From contig NZ_VRKW01000002.1 in the NCBI RefSeq assembly GCF_009746715.1, positions 186,001-250,000 on the forward strand: a stretch of DNA of 64,000 bases. The letters are read 5' to 3'. Position numbers and translations under genes: made by a program. Below are positions 17,702 through 26,577 of this stretch, in pieces (position 1 is the stretch's first letter; each line of letters opens with the position of its first letter). Origin of the DNA: Ketobacter sp. MCCC 1A13808. Its GTDB lineage: Bacteria; Pseudomonadota; Gammaproteobacteria; Pseudomonadales; Ketobacteraceae. The notes beneath the pieces were generated by a model. The model searched no databases. It was not told the DNA's origin and saw only the letters and a list, made by a program, of their open reading frames with translations.

Positions 17702-20056
17702 ATGAGTAACACGATCCAAACCAAACTGAACAAGGCTGTTTTTTGCTATGCCACCTGGCTAGTAAAAAATCCCGCGAAGGTACTTCTGGGTTCGTTGATA
17801 TTGGCACTGATATTTATGTCCGGTCTGTCACAGCTTACATTCAGAAGTGATAACCGGGTGTTCTTTGCCGACAACAACCCGGACCTGATTCAGCTAGAAC
17901 AGTTTGAACAGTTTTATGGCCGCGATGATAATTTAATTATTGTTATAAAAGCCGAAACCGGCGACCTGTTTACCCCGCAACGGCTGGCCGCTATCAACAC
18001 CATAACCGATGCCGCCTGGACGTTGCCCGATATCAAACGCGTAGATTCGGTCACTAACTTTCAGCGGGTTCGCGCGCTGGGCGACGATATTGAAATTGAC
18101 CACCTGGCGCGCGCCGGTGATGTATTAACGGTGAGCGAGGCGAAACAACTCAAAGCCGATGCCGCACTGGAACCGCTATTACAAGATCGCCTGCTTTCGC
18201 AAGACGCTACGCTGGGCCTTATTGTTGCGCAATTCCGTTTTCAAGCCGATACCGCATCCGCTCAGTCGGAAGCCGCCATGGCGGCTGGCCACAAGCTACT
18301 TGAACAATACCAAAAAGCTTATCCTGAACTAGAGCTGGGCTTGTCCGGTTCGGTGGCGCTGGACCATGCATTTGTGGAAGCCAGTACCTTCGATAGCTCG
18401 GTTTTATTACCAATTATGGTCATTGCATTATTGCTCATCATTGCATTCTCTCTGCGCTCCGCCGCCGGTGCCTTCGCCACGTTTCTGGTGATTGCATTCA
18501 GTACCCTATGTGCTCTGGGCTTAGCTGCCTTAATGGGGGTTCCTCTTTCATCGCCCAGTGTCATTGCACCCAATATTATCCTTACGCTGGCAACCTGTGA
18601 TTGTATTCATATGTGCGCCGGAATGAAGCGGCTACGCGGTGCCGGATACGATAAACACGAGTCCGTAAAAAGATCGCTGCTCGAATGCTGGTGGCCCGTA
18701 ACATTGACCACGATTACCACTGCAGTGGGATTCCTGACGCTGGTGTTCAGCGCAGTACCGCCGTTTGCACATCTGGGCATCATTGTTGCTATCGGCTGTC
18801 TGATGGCCTGGCTATTTTCCGTGACCTTCTTTCCCGCCCTACTCTGTCTATTGCCCTGGCGTGGCAGAACGGCGTCTCTTCCTGCCGAACAGTTCAGCGC
18901 GAGCATCGCCCGGCTGGTAACACGCAAACCACTTTTTATCGTCACCACCGTCTGCGTTGCTACTGTCACTCTGGGCACCCTGGCCTTTACTAACGTACTG
19001 GATGATCGCTACGTCCGCTACTTCGATCAAAGTTACGATTTTCGCGTGGCCACGGACCGGATGAACGAAGATCTCGGCGGATTTTATGTGCTTGAGTTTT
19101 CTCTGGACTCGCAACAAGCGGGCGGTATTTCAAGCCCACAATACCTGCAACAAGTGGATGCATTTGCCCAGTGGTTACGAACACAGCCGGGCGTGACCCA
19201 TGTACACGGGCTACCGGATATAATGAAAACCATCAACCGGGCGATGCAGGGTGGCGCAAGCTCCGAGTTCCGGCTTCCGGCAAACCAGGACCTGGCAGCC
19301 CAATATCTGGCGCTGTATGAAATGTCCTTGCCCTTTGGCAGCGACCTCCGCAATCAGCTAACGGCAGACAAACGCTATGCACGCCTTTCGGTCAGCCTGA
19401 ACGACATTTCCACCGGAGAAATGACGGATCTGCAACAACGAGCGGAAGCCTGGGCATCCCGTCATACCAAACTGATTGCTGACTCTGCAAACGCCACCGG
19501 CACTTCTATTTTGTTTGCTCATATCGGCAACCGCAATATCACGGAAATGCTCCGCGGTATGGCCATCGGTGTTGGGGTAGTCTGGCTGATTTTTATTTTG
19601 GCATTCCGGTCACTCTCTCTGAGTCTGATCGGAACTATCGCCAACTTTGCACCCTGTCTGGCCACACTGGGCATCTGGGCTTTGATCAACGGCGAAGTGG
19701 GCATGGCGGTGGCCACCGTCGCGTCGGTTACTTTTGGTATTGTGGTTGACGCCACCATTCACATGCTAACCGCTTATTCCCGATTGCGAAGGGAAAGCAA
19801 TCTTAGCTCAGCCGCCGCTGTGCAGGGCACATTCCAAAACGTTGGGCCGGGACTGATCGCCATGACCCTGTCCCTTGCTACCGGCTTTATTTGCCTGGCG
19901 TTCTCAGGATTCCAGATCAATGCCTGGATGGGAATGATGGCCGCGCTCACCATTGTCGTGGCGTTAATATTCGACCTGTTGTTTATACCTGCATTATTAC
20001 TGGTATTGAAACCGGACCATAAAGCTGCCCCCGTAACGGTATTGGAGGCGCCATAA
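17702..20056 (+). CDS. MMPL/RND-family lipid exporter
   Basis: 784 residues from the ATG at 17702, chosen because AGGGAG is 9 bases upstream; the ATG at 17693 would touch that site. Topology is the RND duplication: helix about 25-43, a large periplasmic loop, helices about 235-400, a second loop about 430-610, helices about 615-770. Typical membrane motifs are NIILTLATCDCIHM and ASVTFGIVVDATIHMLTAYSR, with an acidic residue for proton coupling in the latter. FRSDNRVFFADNNPDL near residue 50 is the MMPL family N-terminal block. Such transporters move lipids or hydrophobic molecules from the inner membrane (mycobacterial MmpL, hopanoid HpnN). It follows a LolA-like and a barrel gene, giving a trans-envelope route for the polyketide product. 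Confidence 0.92.
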   Translation: MSNTIQTKLNKAVFCYATWLVKNPAKVLLGSLILALIFMSGLSQLTFRSDNRVFFADNNPDLIQLEQFEQFYGRDDNLIIVIKAETGDLFTPQRLAAINTITDAAWTLPDIKRVDSVTNFQRVRALGDDIEIDHLARAGDVLTVSEAKQLKADAALEPLLQDRLLSQDATLGLIVAQFRFQADTASAQSEAAMAAGHKLLEQYQKAYPELELGLSGSVALDHAFVEASTFDSSVLLPIMVIALLLIIAFSLRSAAGAFATFLVIAFSTLCALGLAALMGVPLSSPSVIAPNIILTLATCDCIHMCAGMKRLRGAGYDKHESVKRSLLECWWPVTLTTITTAVGFLTLVFSAVPPFAHLGIIVAIGCLMAWLFSVTFFPALLCLLPWRGRTASLPAEQFSASIARLVTRKPLFIVTTVCVATVTLGTLAFTNVLDDRYVRYFDQSYDFRVATDRMNEDLGGFYVLEFSLDSQQAGGISSPQYLQQVDAFAQWLRTQPGVTHVHGLPDIMKTINRAMQGGASSEFRLPANQDLAAQYLALYEMSLPFGSDLRNQLTADKRYARLSVSLNDISTGEMTDLQQRAEAWASRHTKLIADSANATGTSILFAHIGNRNITEMLRGMAIGVGVVWLIFILAFRSLSLSLIGTIANFAPCLATLGIWALINGEVGMAVATVASVTFGIVVDATIHMLTAYSRLRRESNLSSAAAVQGTFQNVGPGLIAMTLSLATGFICLAFSGFQINAWMGMMAALTIVVALIFDLLFIPALLLVLKPDHKAAPVTVLEAP

Positions 20057-20057
20057 A

Positions 20058-20852
20058 ATGAATAACTCTGCCTTTTTTGTAACTCCGAAAAAAACACCCG
20101 GCGCCGCTGTTCGCTTGTTCTGTTTTCCTTTCGCAGGTGGCGATATCGCCACCTATCTGCCCTGGCTGGAATTACTGGATCCACGTCTTGAGCTTGTTAT
20201 TGTTCAATTACCCGGGCGCGGCAAAAGGCAACACGAGAAGCCCTTTACTCAAATGGAACCCTTGGTGGATGCCCTTTTTGCTGCGATGTTTTCCGCCATT
20301 GACAAGCCCTTTGCTTTCTTCGGTCACAGCATGGGCAGTAAAATTGCGTTTGAATTGGCAAAACGCCTGCAACAGAATCAATTTCCATGCCCGCGCCACT
20401 TTTTTGCTTCGGGCTGCGCTTCGCCCTGCTTATCGCGCCGAATTGCGCCGGTTCACCGCTTGCCCGATACCGCCTTCATCCAACGCCTAACTCAGCTTTC
20501 AGGCGTTCCGCAGGCCGTACTCGACAACCGGGAACTGATGCAGTTTTTATTACCAATGCTAAGGGCTGACTTTAAACTGGTGGAAACGTACGCTGGCAAA
20601 GCCGACACGAAAATCCCCTCCCGGATAACACCGCTGGGAGGGGCAAACGATGTTCTGGTGGACACAGACGAATTGCAACAGTGGACTGACCATTTTGAAC
20701 AGTCGAACGCGGTTCGCGTCTTCCAGGGGGGGCATTTTTATCTACATCAATTTAGTAACGAGGTGACGCAGACGATCAACTCGACGCTGTTTCAGAATAT
20801 CGAGCACAATGACACCGCGCTTATGCCGCAGGCTGTCGCAGCTTGTCCCTGA
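20058..20852 (+). CDS. Type II thioesterase
   Basis: 264 residues, alpha/beta hydrolase fold of the RifR/GrsT type. Motifs: LFCFPFAGG (about 20-28), LPGRGKR (about 51), nucleophile S91 in GHSMGS, aspartate about 198 in GANDVLVD and H226 in GGHFYLH. These enzymes edit synthases by removing stalled or wrong acyl groups from carrier domains; some release the product. It begins one base after the transporter stop (TAA-A-ATG), so it is translationally linked to the operon. Its last 32 bases overlap the convergent NADAR gene. It closes the six-gene cluster. Confidence 0.92.
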   Translation: MNNSAFFVTPKKTPGAAVRLFCFPFAGGDIATYLPWLELLDPRLELVIVQLPGRGKRQHEKPFTQMEPLVDALFAAMFSAIDKPFAFFGHSMGSKIAFELAKRLQQNQFPCPRHFFASGCASPCLSRRIAPVHRLPDTAFIQRLTQLSGVPQAVLDNRELMQFLLPMLRADFKLVETYAGKADTKIPSRITPLGGANDVLVDTDELQQWTDHFEQSNAVRVFQGGHFYLHQFSNEVTQTINSTLFQNIEHNDTALMPQAVAACP

Positions 20853-21294
20853 TGTTCATCAACACCTCACCGTATTTATTATTACCGCGGCGATCACGGC
20901 CGCACCCCCAGAAATAGTCGTATGCGCTGTTCTCTACTAGTTTTTTATCTGCTGTGGCCAGCAGTTCATCGGCCACATTTGAATAACTCATACATTTGGT
21001 ATAGACAGCGCGAGTCATATAAACGACCTTCACCTTTGCCCAATCTTTACGTGGCTTTCTTAACCACTTACGGCCAAGTTTTCGCGCTTGCTTGGGCGTT
21101 TCCGTCAAACGGATCTTCTCCTGCCAGCTTTCGTCTTCGAATTTCATGGCCTGATAGTAGTGCTCCACTGTGGGCCACTGCTTACCCTCCAGCTTAAAAG
21201 GATGGTCCGACCAGGCCCCCAGATTCTGGTTAGCATCGGCACGAGAAAAATAAATTGAGTTGGTATCGGTTTCCGCAAACAGCCCGCCAGACAT
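20821..21294 (-). CDS. NADAR family protein (YbiA/RibX-like N-glycosidase)
   Basis: 157 residues from the ATG at 21294. Typical NADAR sequence: NLGAWSDHPFKLEGKQWPTVEHYYQAMKF (residues about 20-48), then KQARKLGR, ARAVYTKC and a C-terminal YDYFWGCGRDRRGNNKYG with the conserved WGxGxDxxGxN pattern. The family hydrolyses N-glycosidic bonds in riboflavin-pathway intermediates or ADP-ribose-derived nucleotides, and some members are implicated in NAD or phage-defence chemistry. It starts 2 bases after the stop of a small membrane-protein gene, so both are probably co-transcribed. Its 3' end overlaps the thioesterase gene on the opposite strand. Confidence 0.85.
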   Translation of the reverse strand: MSGGLFAETDTNSIYFSRADANQNLGAWSDHPFKLEGKQWPTVEHYYQAMKFEDESWQEKIRLTETPKQARKLGRKWLRKPRKDWAKVKVVYMTRAVYTKCMSYSNVADELLATADKKLVENSAYDYFWGCGRDRRGNNKYGEVLMNIRDKLRQPAA

Positions 21295-21296
21295 AA

Positions 21297-21572
21297 TTAG
21301 CGACTGCCCCATATTTTGGCCACGGCTCTATCATTACCCAACAGCCCCACGGTCAGGCCGACAAAACTGACCAGCCCAAACACAACGGCGGGGAACAGGT
21401 AACCGACGTCTCCGCCCCGATTGATCACCAAGACCAGACTGGCAAGGCCAAAGAAAAGCGCACTAAGAAATATCAGAATTTTGCGATGGGAAGGCTGGTA
21501 GACGTACTCGTCGCTGCCTGATTCAAAGGCTTTCAGAATGGGTGAAAAGAGTTTTCTTAGCGGTTGCTTCAT
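21297..21572 (-). CDS. Small two-helix membrane protein
   Basis: 91 residues, no family recognised. Two hydrophobic segments, about 30-49 (ILIFLSALFFGLASLVLVI) and about 58-77 (LFPAVVFGLVSFVGLTVGLL), are separated by a short polar loop RGGDVG. The N terminus is basic and amphipathic (KQPLRKLFSPILKAF), so it likely faces the cytoplasm. The stop codon lies 2 bases before the NADAR start, which suggests translational coupling and a shared role or membrane tether. Confidence 0.6.
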   Translation of the reverse strand: MKQPLRKLFSPILKAFESGSDEYVYQPSHRKILIFLSALFFGLASLVLVINRGGDVGYLFPAVVFGLVSFVGLTVGLLGNDRAVAKIWGSR

Positions 21573-21640
21573 GATCTCAGACGGGATAATGGGATTGCCA
21601 TTCAGTTTACCCGCCTGGATGTCCGCTTACCAGCCGCGGC

Positions 21641-21856
21641 TTATTTGGTCCATTTTTGGCGCAAGTGGTCGAGGCCAATGTCATGCACTGTGTAGCCCTC
21701 GGGATGAGTCTGGTTCTGAATCAGCGTACTTAGTTGCGGGTATTTGTGTTTCGGCAGAAAGCGCAGCAACCGGGCACGCATCCGCAACATCCTCTCCACC
21801 CGGCGACGGGTGCCCGCACCGGGGACGGGGTAGTTCATCGCCGTTAACAAATACAT
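21641..21856 (-). CDS. Hypothetical small basic protein
   Basis: 71 residues, rich in arginine (TRRRVERMLRMRARLLRF) with a C-terminal part HDIGLDHLRQKW. No family recognised. AGGATGA lies directly before the ATG, a plausible ribosome site, and the position between the two-helix protein and sthA on the same strand is compatible with a gene. The short length means it could be chance. Confidence 0.35.
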   Translation of the reverse strand: MYLLTAMNYPVPGAGTRRRVERMLRMRARLLRFLPKHKYPQLSTLIQNQTHPEGYTVHDIGLDHLRQKWTK

Positions 21857-21917
21857 TCATCCTGGAGAGGTGATCCGCTTAGTTTGGCCCTGTGCGCGCT
21901 CAATCAAGTAAGCAGCC

Positions 21918-23303
21918 TCAGCCGTGCATACGATTCCAGGCGTCCAGCGCAGCCACCTTGTATGCTTCCGCGAAGGTCGGATAATTGAATACTGCACCGA
22001 CCAGATAGTCCAGCCCTCCGCCCAGAGCAATCACCGCTTGCCCGATATGAACCAACTCTGTTGCCGCATCCCCGACGATATGAACACCCAGCAAGCGTTC
22101 ATCTTCGAGACTGAAAAGCAACTTAAGCAAGCCGTCTGCGCCGCCCTGAATCTGACCTCTGGCAATTTCATTCAGGCGTGCCATACCACATTCGTAGCGC
22201 ACGCCTTCGTTACGCAATTGTTGCTCCGTCTTACCCACCATACTGATCTGGGGAACGGAATATATGCCGTAGGGATAAAGTTCATGGTGATTATCAAGGG
22301 GACGGCCAAAGGCATGACAGGCCGCTCTGCGCCCCTGCTCAGCCGATGTTGACGCCAATGCCGGAAAGCCGATCAGATCGCCCACTGCATAGATATGGGG
22401 TATTTCTGTGCGGAAATGCGGATCCACACGCAAACGACCTTTTTCGTCAGCGGACAGGTTAACATTCTCTAGCCCCAGCTTATCCGTGTTCCCGATTCGC
22501 CCGGCGGTCACCATCACCCCCTCACTGACAATGCGTCTTCCGCTGTTCAACAGGATTTCCACTTTGCCATCAATATTCTGCAGGGTTTCTATTCTGTCAC
22601 CCAGTCGCAGGCTGATACCGTGATGAATCAGCTCATGCTTGAAGTGATCAATAATATCTTCATCCAGAAAATCCAAAATTGCGTTACGACCGTCCACCAA
22701 GGTTACCTTGATATTCAAAGCACTGAAGATCGTCGCATATTCAACTCCAATCACACCGGCCCCGACCACCGTCAACGTGCGAGGCAAATGCTTTAATTTC
22801 AAGATGCCATCACTATCAAAAATAGTGCGATCATCAAAGGCAAATTCTTCCGGCCGGCTCGGCACCGTACCCGTTGCCAAAATGATATAGTCCGCGCTGT
22901 AACAGGCGCTTGCGCCCGAGGCTTCGTCTACCCTGATTGTGTGGTCATCAACAAATGCTGCGTGGCCGGAGATCAGGTGAACCCGATTTCGTTCGAGCTG
23001 GTGGCGGATGATTTCAATTTGTTGATTGACTGTCAAATTCAGCCGGTGCATCAGGTCTTCCAGGGTAATATCCTGTTTCACCCGATAACTTTGTCCATAC
23101 AGGGCTTTCTGTCGCCACCCACTCATAAACAGGACTGTTTCACGCAGTGTCTTACTGGGAATGGTGCCGGTGTGGGCCGTTACCCCTCCCAATACAGTCT
23201 GTCGTTCAACCAAGGCAACGTTCTTGCCAATTTTTGCAGCCTGAATAGCGGCCCGCTGACCGCCCGGCCCACTGCCGATGACAATAAGATCAAAATGCAG
23301 CAT
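21918..23303 (-). CDS. sthA: Soluble pyridine nucleotide transhydrogenase
   Basis: 461 residues from the ATG at 23303 with GGGGGTGT just before it. FAD-dependent disulfide-reductase fold: FDLIVIGSGPGGQRAAIQAAK at the N terminus (FAD), the second dinucleotide site VVGAGVIGVEYA, and the C-terminal dimer domain with GIYSVPQISMVG. The usual redox cysteine pair is replaced by GGVTAHTGTIPSKTLRE, which is diagnostic for SthA rather than lipoamide dehydrogenase. The enzyme exchanges hydride between NADPH and NAD+ in the cytoplasm and helps balance reducing power. It is transcribed alone, divergent from pstS. Confidence 0.95.
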   Translation of the reverse strand: MLHFDLIVIGSGPGGQRAAIQAAKIGKNVALVERQTVLGGVTAHTGTIPSKTLRETVLFMSGWRQKALYGQSYRVKQDITLEDLMHRLNLTVNQQIEIIRHQLERNRVHLISGHAAFVDDHTIRVDEASGASACYSADYIILATGTVPSRPEEFAFDDRTIFDSDGILKLKHLPRTLTVVGAGVIGVEYATIFSALNIKVTLVDGRNAILDFLDEDIIDHFKHELIHHGISLRLGDRIETLQNIDGKVEILLNSGRRIVSEGVMVTAGRIGNTDKLGLENVNLSADEKGRLRVDPHFRTEIPHIYAVGDLIGFPALASTSAEQGRRAACHAFGRPLDNHHELYPYGIYSVPQISMVGKTEQQLRNEGVRYECGMARLNEIARGQIQGGADGLLKLLFSLEDERLLGVHIVGDAATELVHIGQAVIALGGGLDYLVGAVFNYPTFAEAYKVAALDAWNRMHG

Positions 23304-23467
23304 ACACCCCCCTAACACAGCTATAAACGTTGGTAGAGCGCCGTTATTAGATTGTTGGAAAACCTCTGTTCTATCACGCTTTTATGACAGTATGATTCAG
23401 CGCAGCGGCCACCGCTTACCCATCACTTGCCCTTATTGGCCGCCAGATTTATCCCCCCCAAATTCGA

Positions 23468-23485
23468 CTGTCATCGTTACGACAT
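23468..23485 (+). promoter_or_regulatory. Candidate Pho box upstream of pstS
   Basis: CTGTCAT at 23468-23474, a 4-base spacer and ACGACAT at 23479-23485, giving an 11-base period. The first half matches the PhoB recognition half-site exactly; the second is weaker. It lies 117 bases before the pstS start in the sthA-pstS divergent gap, where PhoB control would be expected. A -10-like sequence could be CAATAA near 23492 or GATAAT at 23517. No phoB or phoR gene is in the window. Confidence 0.5.
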
Positions 23486-23602
23486 GTTGGCGCAATAAAC
23501 TTGGTCGTTCACGGATGATAATTTGCGCGTTTTCAGTTAGGCCCCATTTCATAAGACCATGTTCCGCTTTCGATTTTCATAGACCATATGAAGGAGTTCT
23601 CT

Positions 23603-24655
23603 GTGAGTAAGATAAAAACAACCGCTTCAATTCTTTGTGCCCTGTGGCTTGGATTACTGGGCAATCAGGCCTCTGCCGAAGTACGTATGCAAGGGTCCGG
23701 CGCCAGCTTTCCCTTTCCTATTTATTCAAAATGGTTTCGCGACTTCAGCAAAGCCAACGACAACGTCCGGGTTGACTACCAATCCAAAGGCAGTGGCGCC
23801 GGCATCCAGGATTTCACTAACCAGGTCGTCGATTTTGCTGGCAGTGATGCCGCCATGAACGATGAAGAGATCGGTCAGACGAAAAAAGGGGTAGTGTTAC
23901 TGCCGATCACTGCTGGTGAAATCGTGCTGACTTACAACCTTCCCGGGGTAAAAGAGTTAAAACTTCCCCGCGATGTATACCCGCTGATTTTTACCGGAGA
24001 AGTTACTCAGTGGAACGACCCGCGTATCGCGAACGCAAATCCGGGCACCAAACTTCCCGACAAGAAAATCACGGTGGTGGTACGCTCCGACTCGTCCGGC
24101 ACCACCTATGTGTTCACCGGCCATCTGGCCACCATCAATTCAGCCTTTAAAGACAAAGTGGGTCAGGGAAAATCGCCGCAATGGCCCGGCAAAACCCACT
24201 TTGTTAAGTCCCCTAAAAACGATGGTATTACTGCTACCGTGAAACAAACACCTGGAGCCATAGGTTATATCGAATACGGCTATGCGAAACTGACCGGCGC
24301 ACCCAGTGCTCTACTGGAAAATAAATCCGGCAAATTCGTACAACCCAGTGACCAGTCCGGTTCCGCCGCGCTGGCCAGCGCAGAGTTTCCTGATGGCACA
24401 CTACCAGGTAGCGATGATGTTCCCGATCTGCGGGCCTGGGTATTCGATCCCAAGGGCGCTGATGCCTACCCCATTGCATCATTCACTTGGCTGATGTTCC
24501 CTAAGGATATGCCGGACGACAAAGCAAAAGCAGCCCGTGATCTGGTTGAATACTGCCTCACGGAAGGACAGGAAAGTGCCAGCTCACTGGGTTATGTACC
24601 CCTGCCCGATAACGTACGTGAAACAGTTCGCAAAGCGGCACAACTGATTCAATAA
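23603..24655 (+). CDS. pstS: Phosphate ABC transporter, periplasmic phosphate-binding protein
   Basis: 350 residues from GTG at 23603, preceded by AAGGAG with 6-base spacing. The ATG at 23588 would place that ribosome site inside the gene, so GTG is preferred. The signal peptide ends near NQASA. Mature protein: MQGSGASFPFPIYSKW, VDYQSKGSGAGIQDF, DFAGSDAAMND and VVRSDSSGTTYVFT, the phosphate-contacting loops of PstS. It captures inorganic phosphate for PstCAB. First gene of pstSCAB; a strong hairpin follows the stop, which often keeps the binding protein in excess over the permease. Confidence 0.96.
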   Translation: MSKIKTTASILCALWLGLLGNQASAEVRMQGSGASFPFPIYSKWFRDFSKANDNVRVDYQSKGSGAGIQDFTNQVVDFAGSDAAMNDEEIGQTKKGVVLLPITAGEIVLTYNLPGVKELKLPRDVYPLIFTGEVTQWNDPRIANANPGTKLPDKKITVVVRSDSSGTTYVFTGHLATINSAFKDKVGQGKSPQWPGKTHFVKSPKNDGITATVKQTPGAIGYIEYGYAKLTGAPSALLENKSGKFVQPSDQSGSAALASAEFPDGTLPGSDDVPDLRAWVFDPKGADAYPIASFTWLMFPKDMPDDKAKAARDLVEYCLTEGQESASSLGYVPLPDNVRETVRKAAQLIQ

Positions 24656-24662
24656 CCCCAAT

Positions 24663-24697
24663 ACACTAGCGGACGGCAGTGATGCGTCCGTTAGTGT
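24663..24697 (+). terminator. pstS-pstC intergenic hairpin (attenuator or stabiliser)
   Basis: ACACTAGCGGACG at 24663-24675 and CGTCCGTTAGTGT at 24685-24697 form a 13-pair stem with one G-T wobble and a 9-base loop. No U run follows, so it is more likely to protect the pstS transcript or to cause partial termination than to be a full terminator. Confidence 0.55.
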
Positions 24698-24714
24698 CAA
24701 ACACGAGTTGTATT

Positions 24715-25692
24715 ATGGCTGAAAATCCTTTTAATCCTGGCGCAACTTCCGGTCCCATTTGTAATCCGCCTTCGCGCAGGGAATACACTACCGACTCCGT
24801 TTTCAGAGCCGTTTGTTACAGCGCGGCACTGGTCATTATTGTGCTGCTGATCTACATCGTGCTGGAAATCGGACTTGAGGCGATACCGGCTTTTAAGGAA
24901 TTCGGTTTCGGATTCATTACCGGCACAACCTGGGATGCTGTCGCCAATCAATTCGGCGTACTACCCGAAATCTGGGGCACCCTGTACAGCTCACTGCTGG
25001 CATTGATCATCGGTGGAGTGCTGGGAGTAGCCATTGCAGTATTCCTCACACAGGATTTTATTCCCCCAAAGCTGGCGGTGGTATTTCGCACCATCGTTGA
25101 ACTGCTGGCAGCGATCCCGTCAGTGGTTTACGGACTGTGGGGCATCTATGTACTGATCCCCATGCTACGTCCCATGTCAGTTTGGCTGAACGAACACCTC
25201 GGGTTTATCCCGTTATTCAGCACCGAACTAAACGGACCCGGTTTGGCGCCAGCCGCCCTGGTGCTGGCAATCATGATTTTACCGACGGTCGCGGCCATTT
25301 CTGTGGATGCATTGCGGCGTATCCCTTACAAACTTAAAGAAGCTGTTTACGGCATGGGAACCACCCGCTGGGAGGCCATCCTCAAGGTGGTTTTGCCAAC
25401 TGCGTCTTCCGGCATATTAGCGGCTTTGGTATTGGCTTTCGGGCGCGCATTGGGTGAAACCATGGCGTTGGCCATGCTGATCGGAAACAGTAACCAGATC
25501 AATTTATCGTTATTCGCGCCAGCCAACACACTGGCATCGCTGCTGGCATCCTCGTTTCCAGAAGCCGGTGCAATCGAAATACAGGCCCTGATGTACGCCG
25601 CCATGGTTCTGCTGGCGATTACTTTTCTGGTCAACGTAGCGGGCTATCAAATTCAGCAAATGACAATGCGTAAATTCGAGGGCAAGCCATGA
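24715..25692 (+). CDS. pstC: Phosphate ABC transporter permease PstC
   Basis: 325 residues from the ATG at 24715; an upstream GTG at 24679 lies within the intergenic hairpin and is less likely. Six membrane helices can be picked out between residues about 30 and 320. The EAA loop that contacts PstB is visible in LKEAVYGMGTTRWEAILKVVLP. VLPEIWGTLYSSLLALIIGG and AAIPSVVYGLWG are typical PstC blocks. It forms the membrane channel with PstA. The stop overlaps pstA by 4 bases. Confidence 0.95.
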   Translation: MAENPFNPGATSGPICNPPSRREYTTDSVFRAVCYSAALVIIVLLIYIVLEIGLEAIPAFKEFGFGFITGTTWDAVANQFGVLPEIWGTLYSSLLALIIGGVLGVAIAVFLTQDFIPPKLAVVFRTIVELLAAIPSVVYGLWGIYVLIPMLRPMSVWLNEHLGFIPLFSTELNGPGLAPAALVLAIMILPTVAAISVDALRRIPYKLKEAVYGMGTTRWEAILKVVLPTASSGILAALVLAFGRALGETMALAMLIGNSNQINLSLFAPANTLASLLASSFPEAGAIEIQALMYAAMVLLAITFLVNVAGYQIQQMTMRKFEGKP

Positions 25693-26561
25693 TCGGTGAA
25701 AGCGTTAACAGTCAACCGCAACTGAGCCGGGAATGGTTCGAACGGCGGGCTTTGTTTAATTCAGTGATGACCGGGCTGGTATGGTTTGCAGCTCTGCTCG
25801 GCAGCGTACCCCTTCTATCCGTCATTTTTATGCTGGTTATGGAAGGGGGATCTCGGCTGGGCTGGGAAAGCTTTAGCGCACTGCCTCCGGCGGGATTCGA
25901 TCAGGGCGGCGGCTTCGGGAATGCCATCGTCGGTACACTGGTGATGGTTGCAATCGCCAGCGCCATCAGTATCCCCCTCGGAGTCTTGGCCGCTATTTTC
26001 CTGGGCGTGTTATTTCCCCACAGCACAACCGCCAAAGTGGCACGATTTGTTGCTAAAACACTAACCGGTTTCCCTTCGATTCTGGCCGGCGTTTTCACCT
26101 ATGCAGTGCTCGTCGTTGCCACCGGCTATACGGCGCTGGCCGGTGGTATCGCGTTATCGGTGTTGATGCTGCCTACCGTAGTGCTGGCCGCCGAGGAAGC
26201 GTTGCGGCAAGTGCCACAGAAAATGTCCGATGCCGCCTACGGTATGGGCTGCACCCGAACTCAGGTTATTCTTAAAATCGTATTGCCAACAGCGCTGCCC
26301 GGCGTTATGACCGGAGTGTTATTGGCGGTAGCAGGCGCTGCAGGTGAATCAGCTCCTTTATTATTCACCGCGCTGTTTTCCAATTATTACATTTCAGATT
26401 TAATGGAACCCACCGCATCCCTATCCATCTTAATTTATAACTTTTCTGCCATGCCCTTCGAAAATCAGATTGAGCTGGCCTGGACTGCATCCCTTACCCT
26501 GGTGCTCATTGTTTTAGTGTTCAACATCCTGGCGCGCATGATCGGGCAACCCAAGATTTAA
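25689..26561 (+). CDS. pstA: Phosphate ABC transporter permease PstA
   Basis: 290 residues. Six helices; the family blocks [28 protein letters not shown] and the EAA loop [27 protein letters not shown] are clear. It pairs with PstC to form the phosphate pore. ATGA overlap with pstC; 16 bases precede pstB, with AAGAGG as its ribosome site. Confidence 0.95.
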   Translation: MIGESVNSQPQLSREWFERRALFNSVMTGLVWFAALLGSVPLLSVIFMLVMEGGSRLGWESFSALPPAGFDQGGGFGNAIVGTLVMVAIASAISIPLGVLAAIFLGVLFPHSTTAKVARFVAKTLTGFPSILAGVFTYAVLVVATGYTALAGGIALSVLMLPTVVLAAEEALRQVPQKMSDAAYGMGCTRTQVILKIVLPTALPGVMTGVLLAVAGAAGESAPLLFTALFSNYYISDLMEPTASLSILIYNFSAMPFENQIELAWTASLTLVLIVLVFNILARMIGQPKI

Positions 26562-26577
26562 CGACAAGAGGTTCAAT

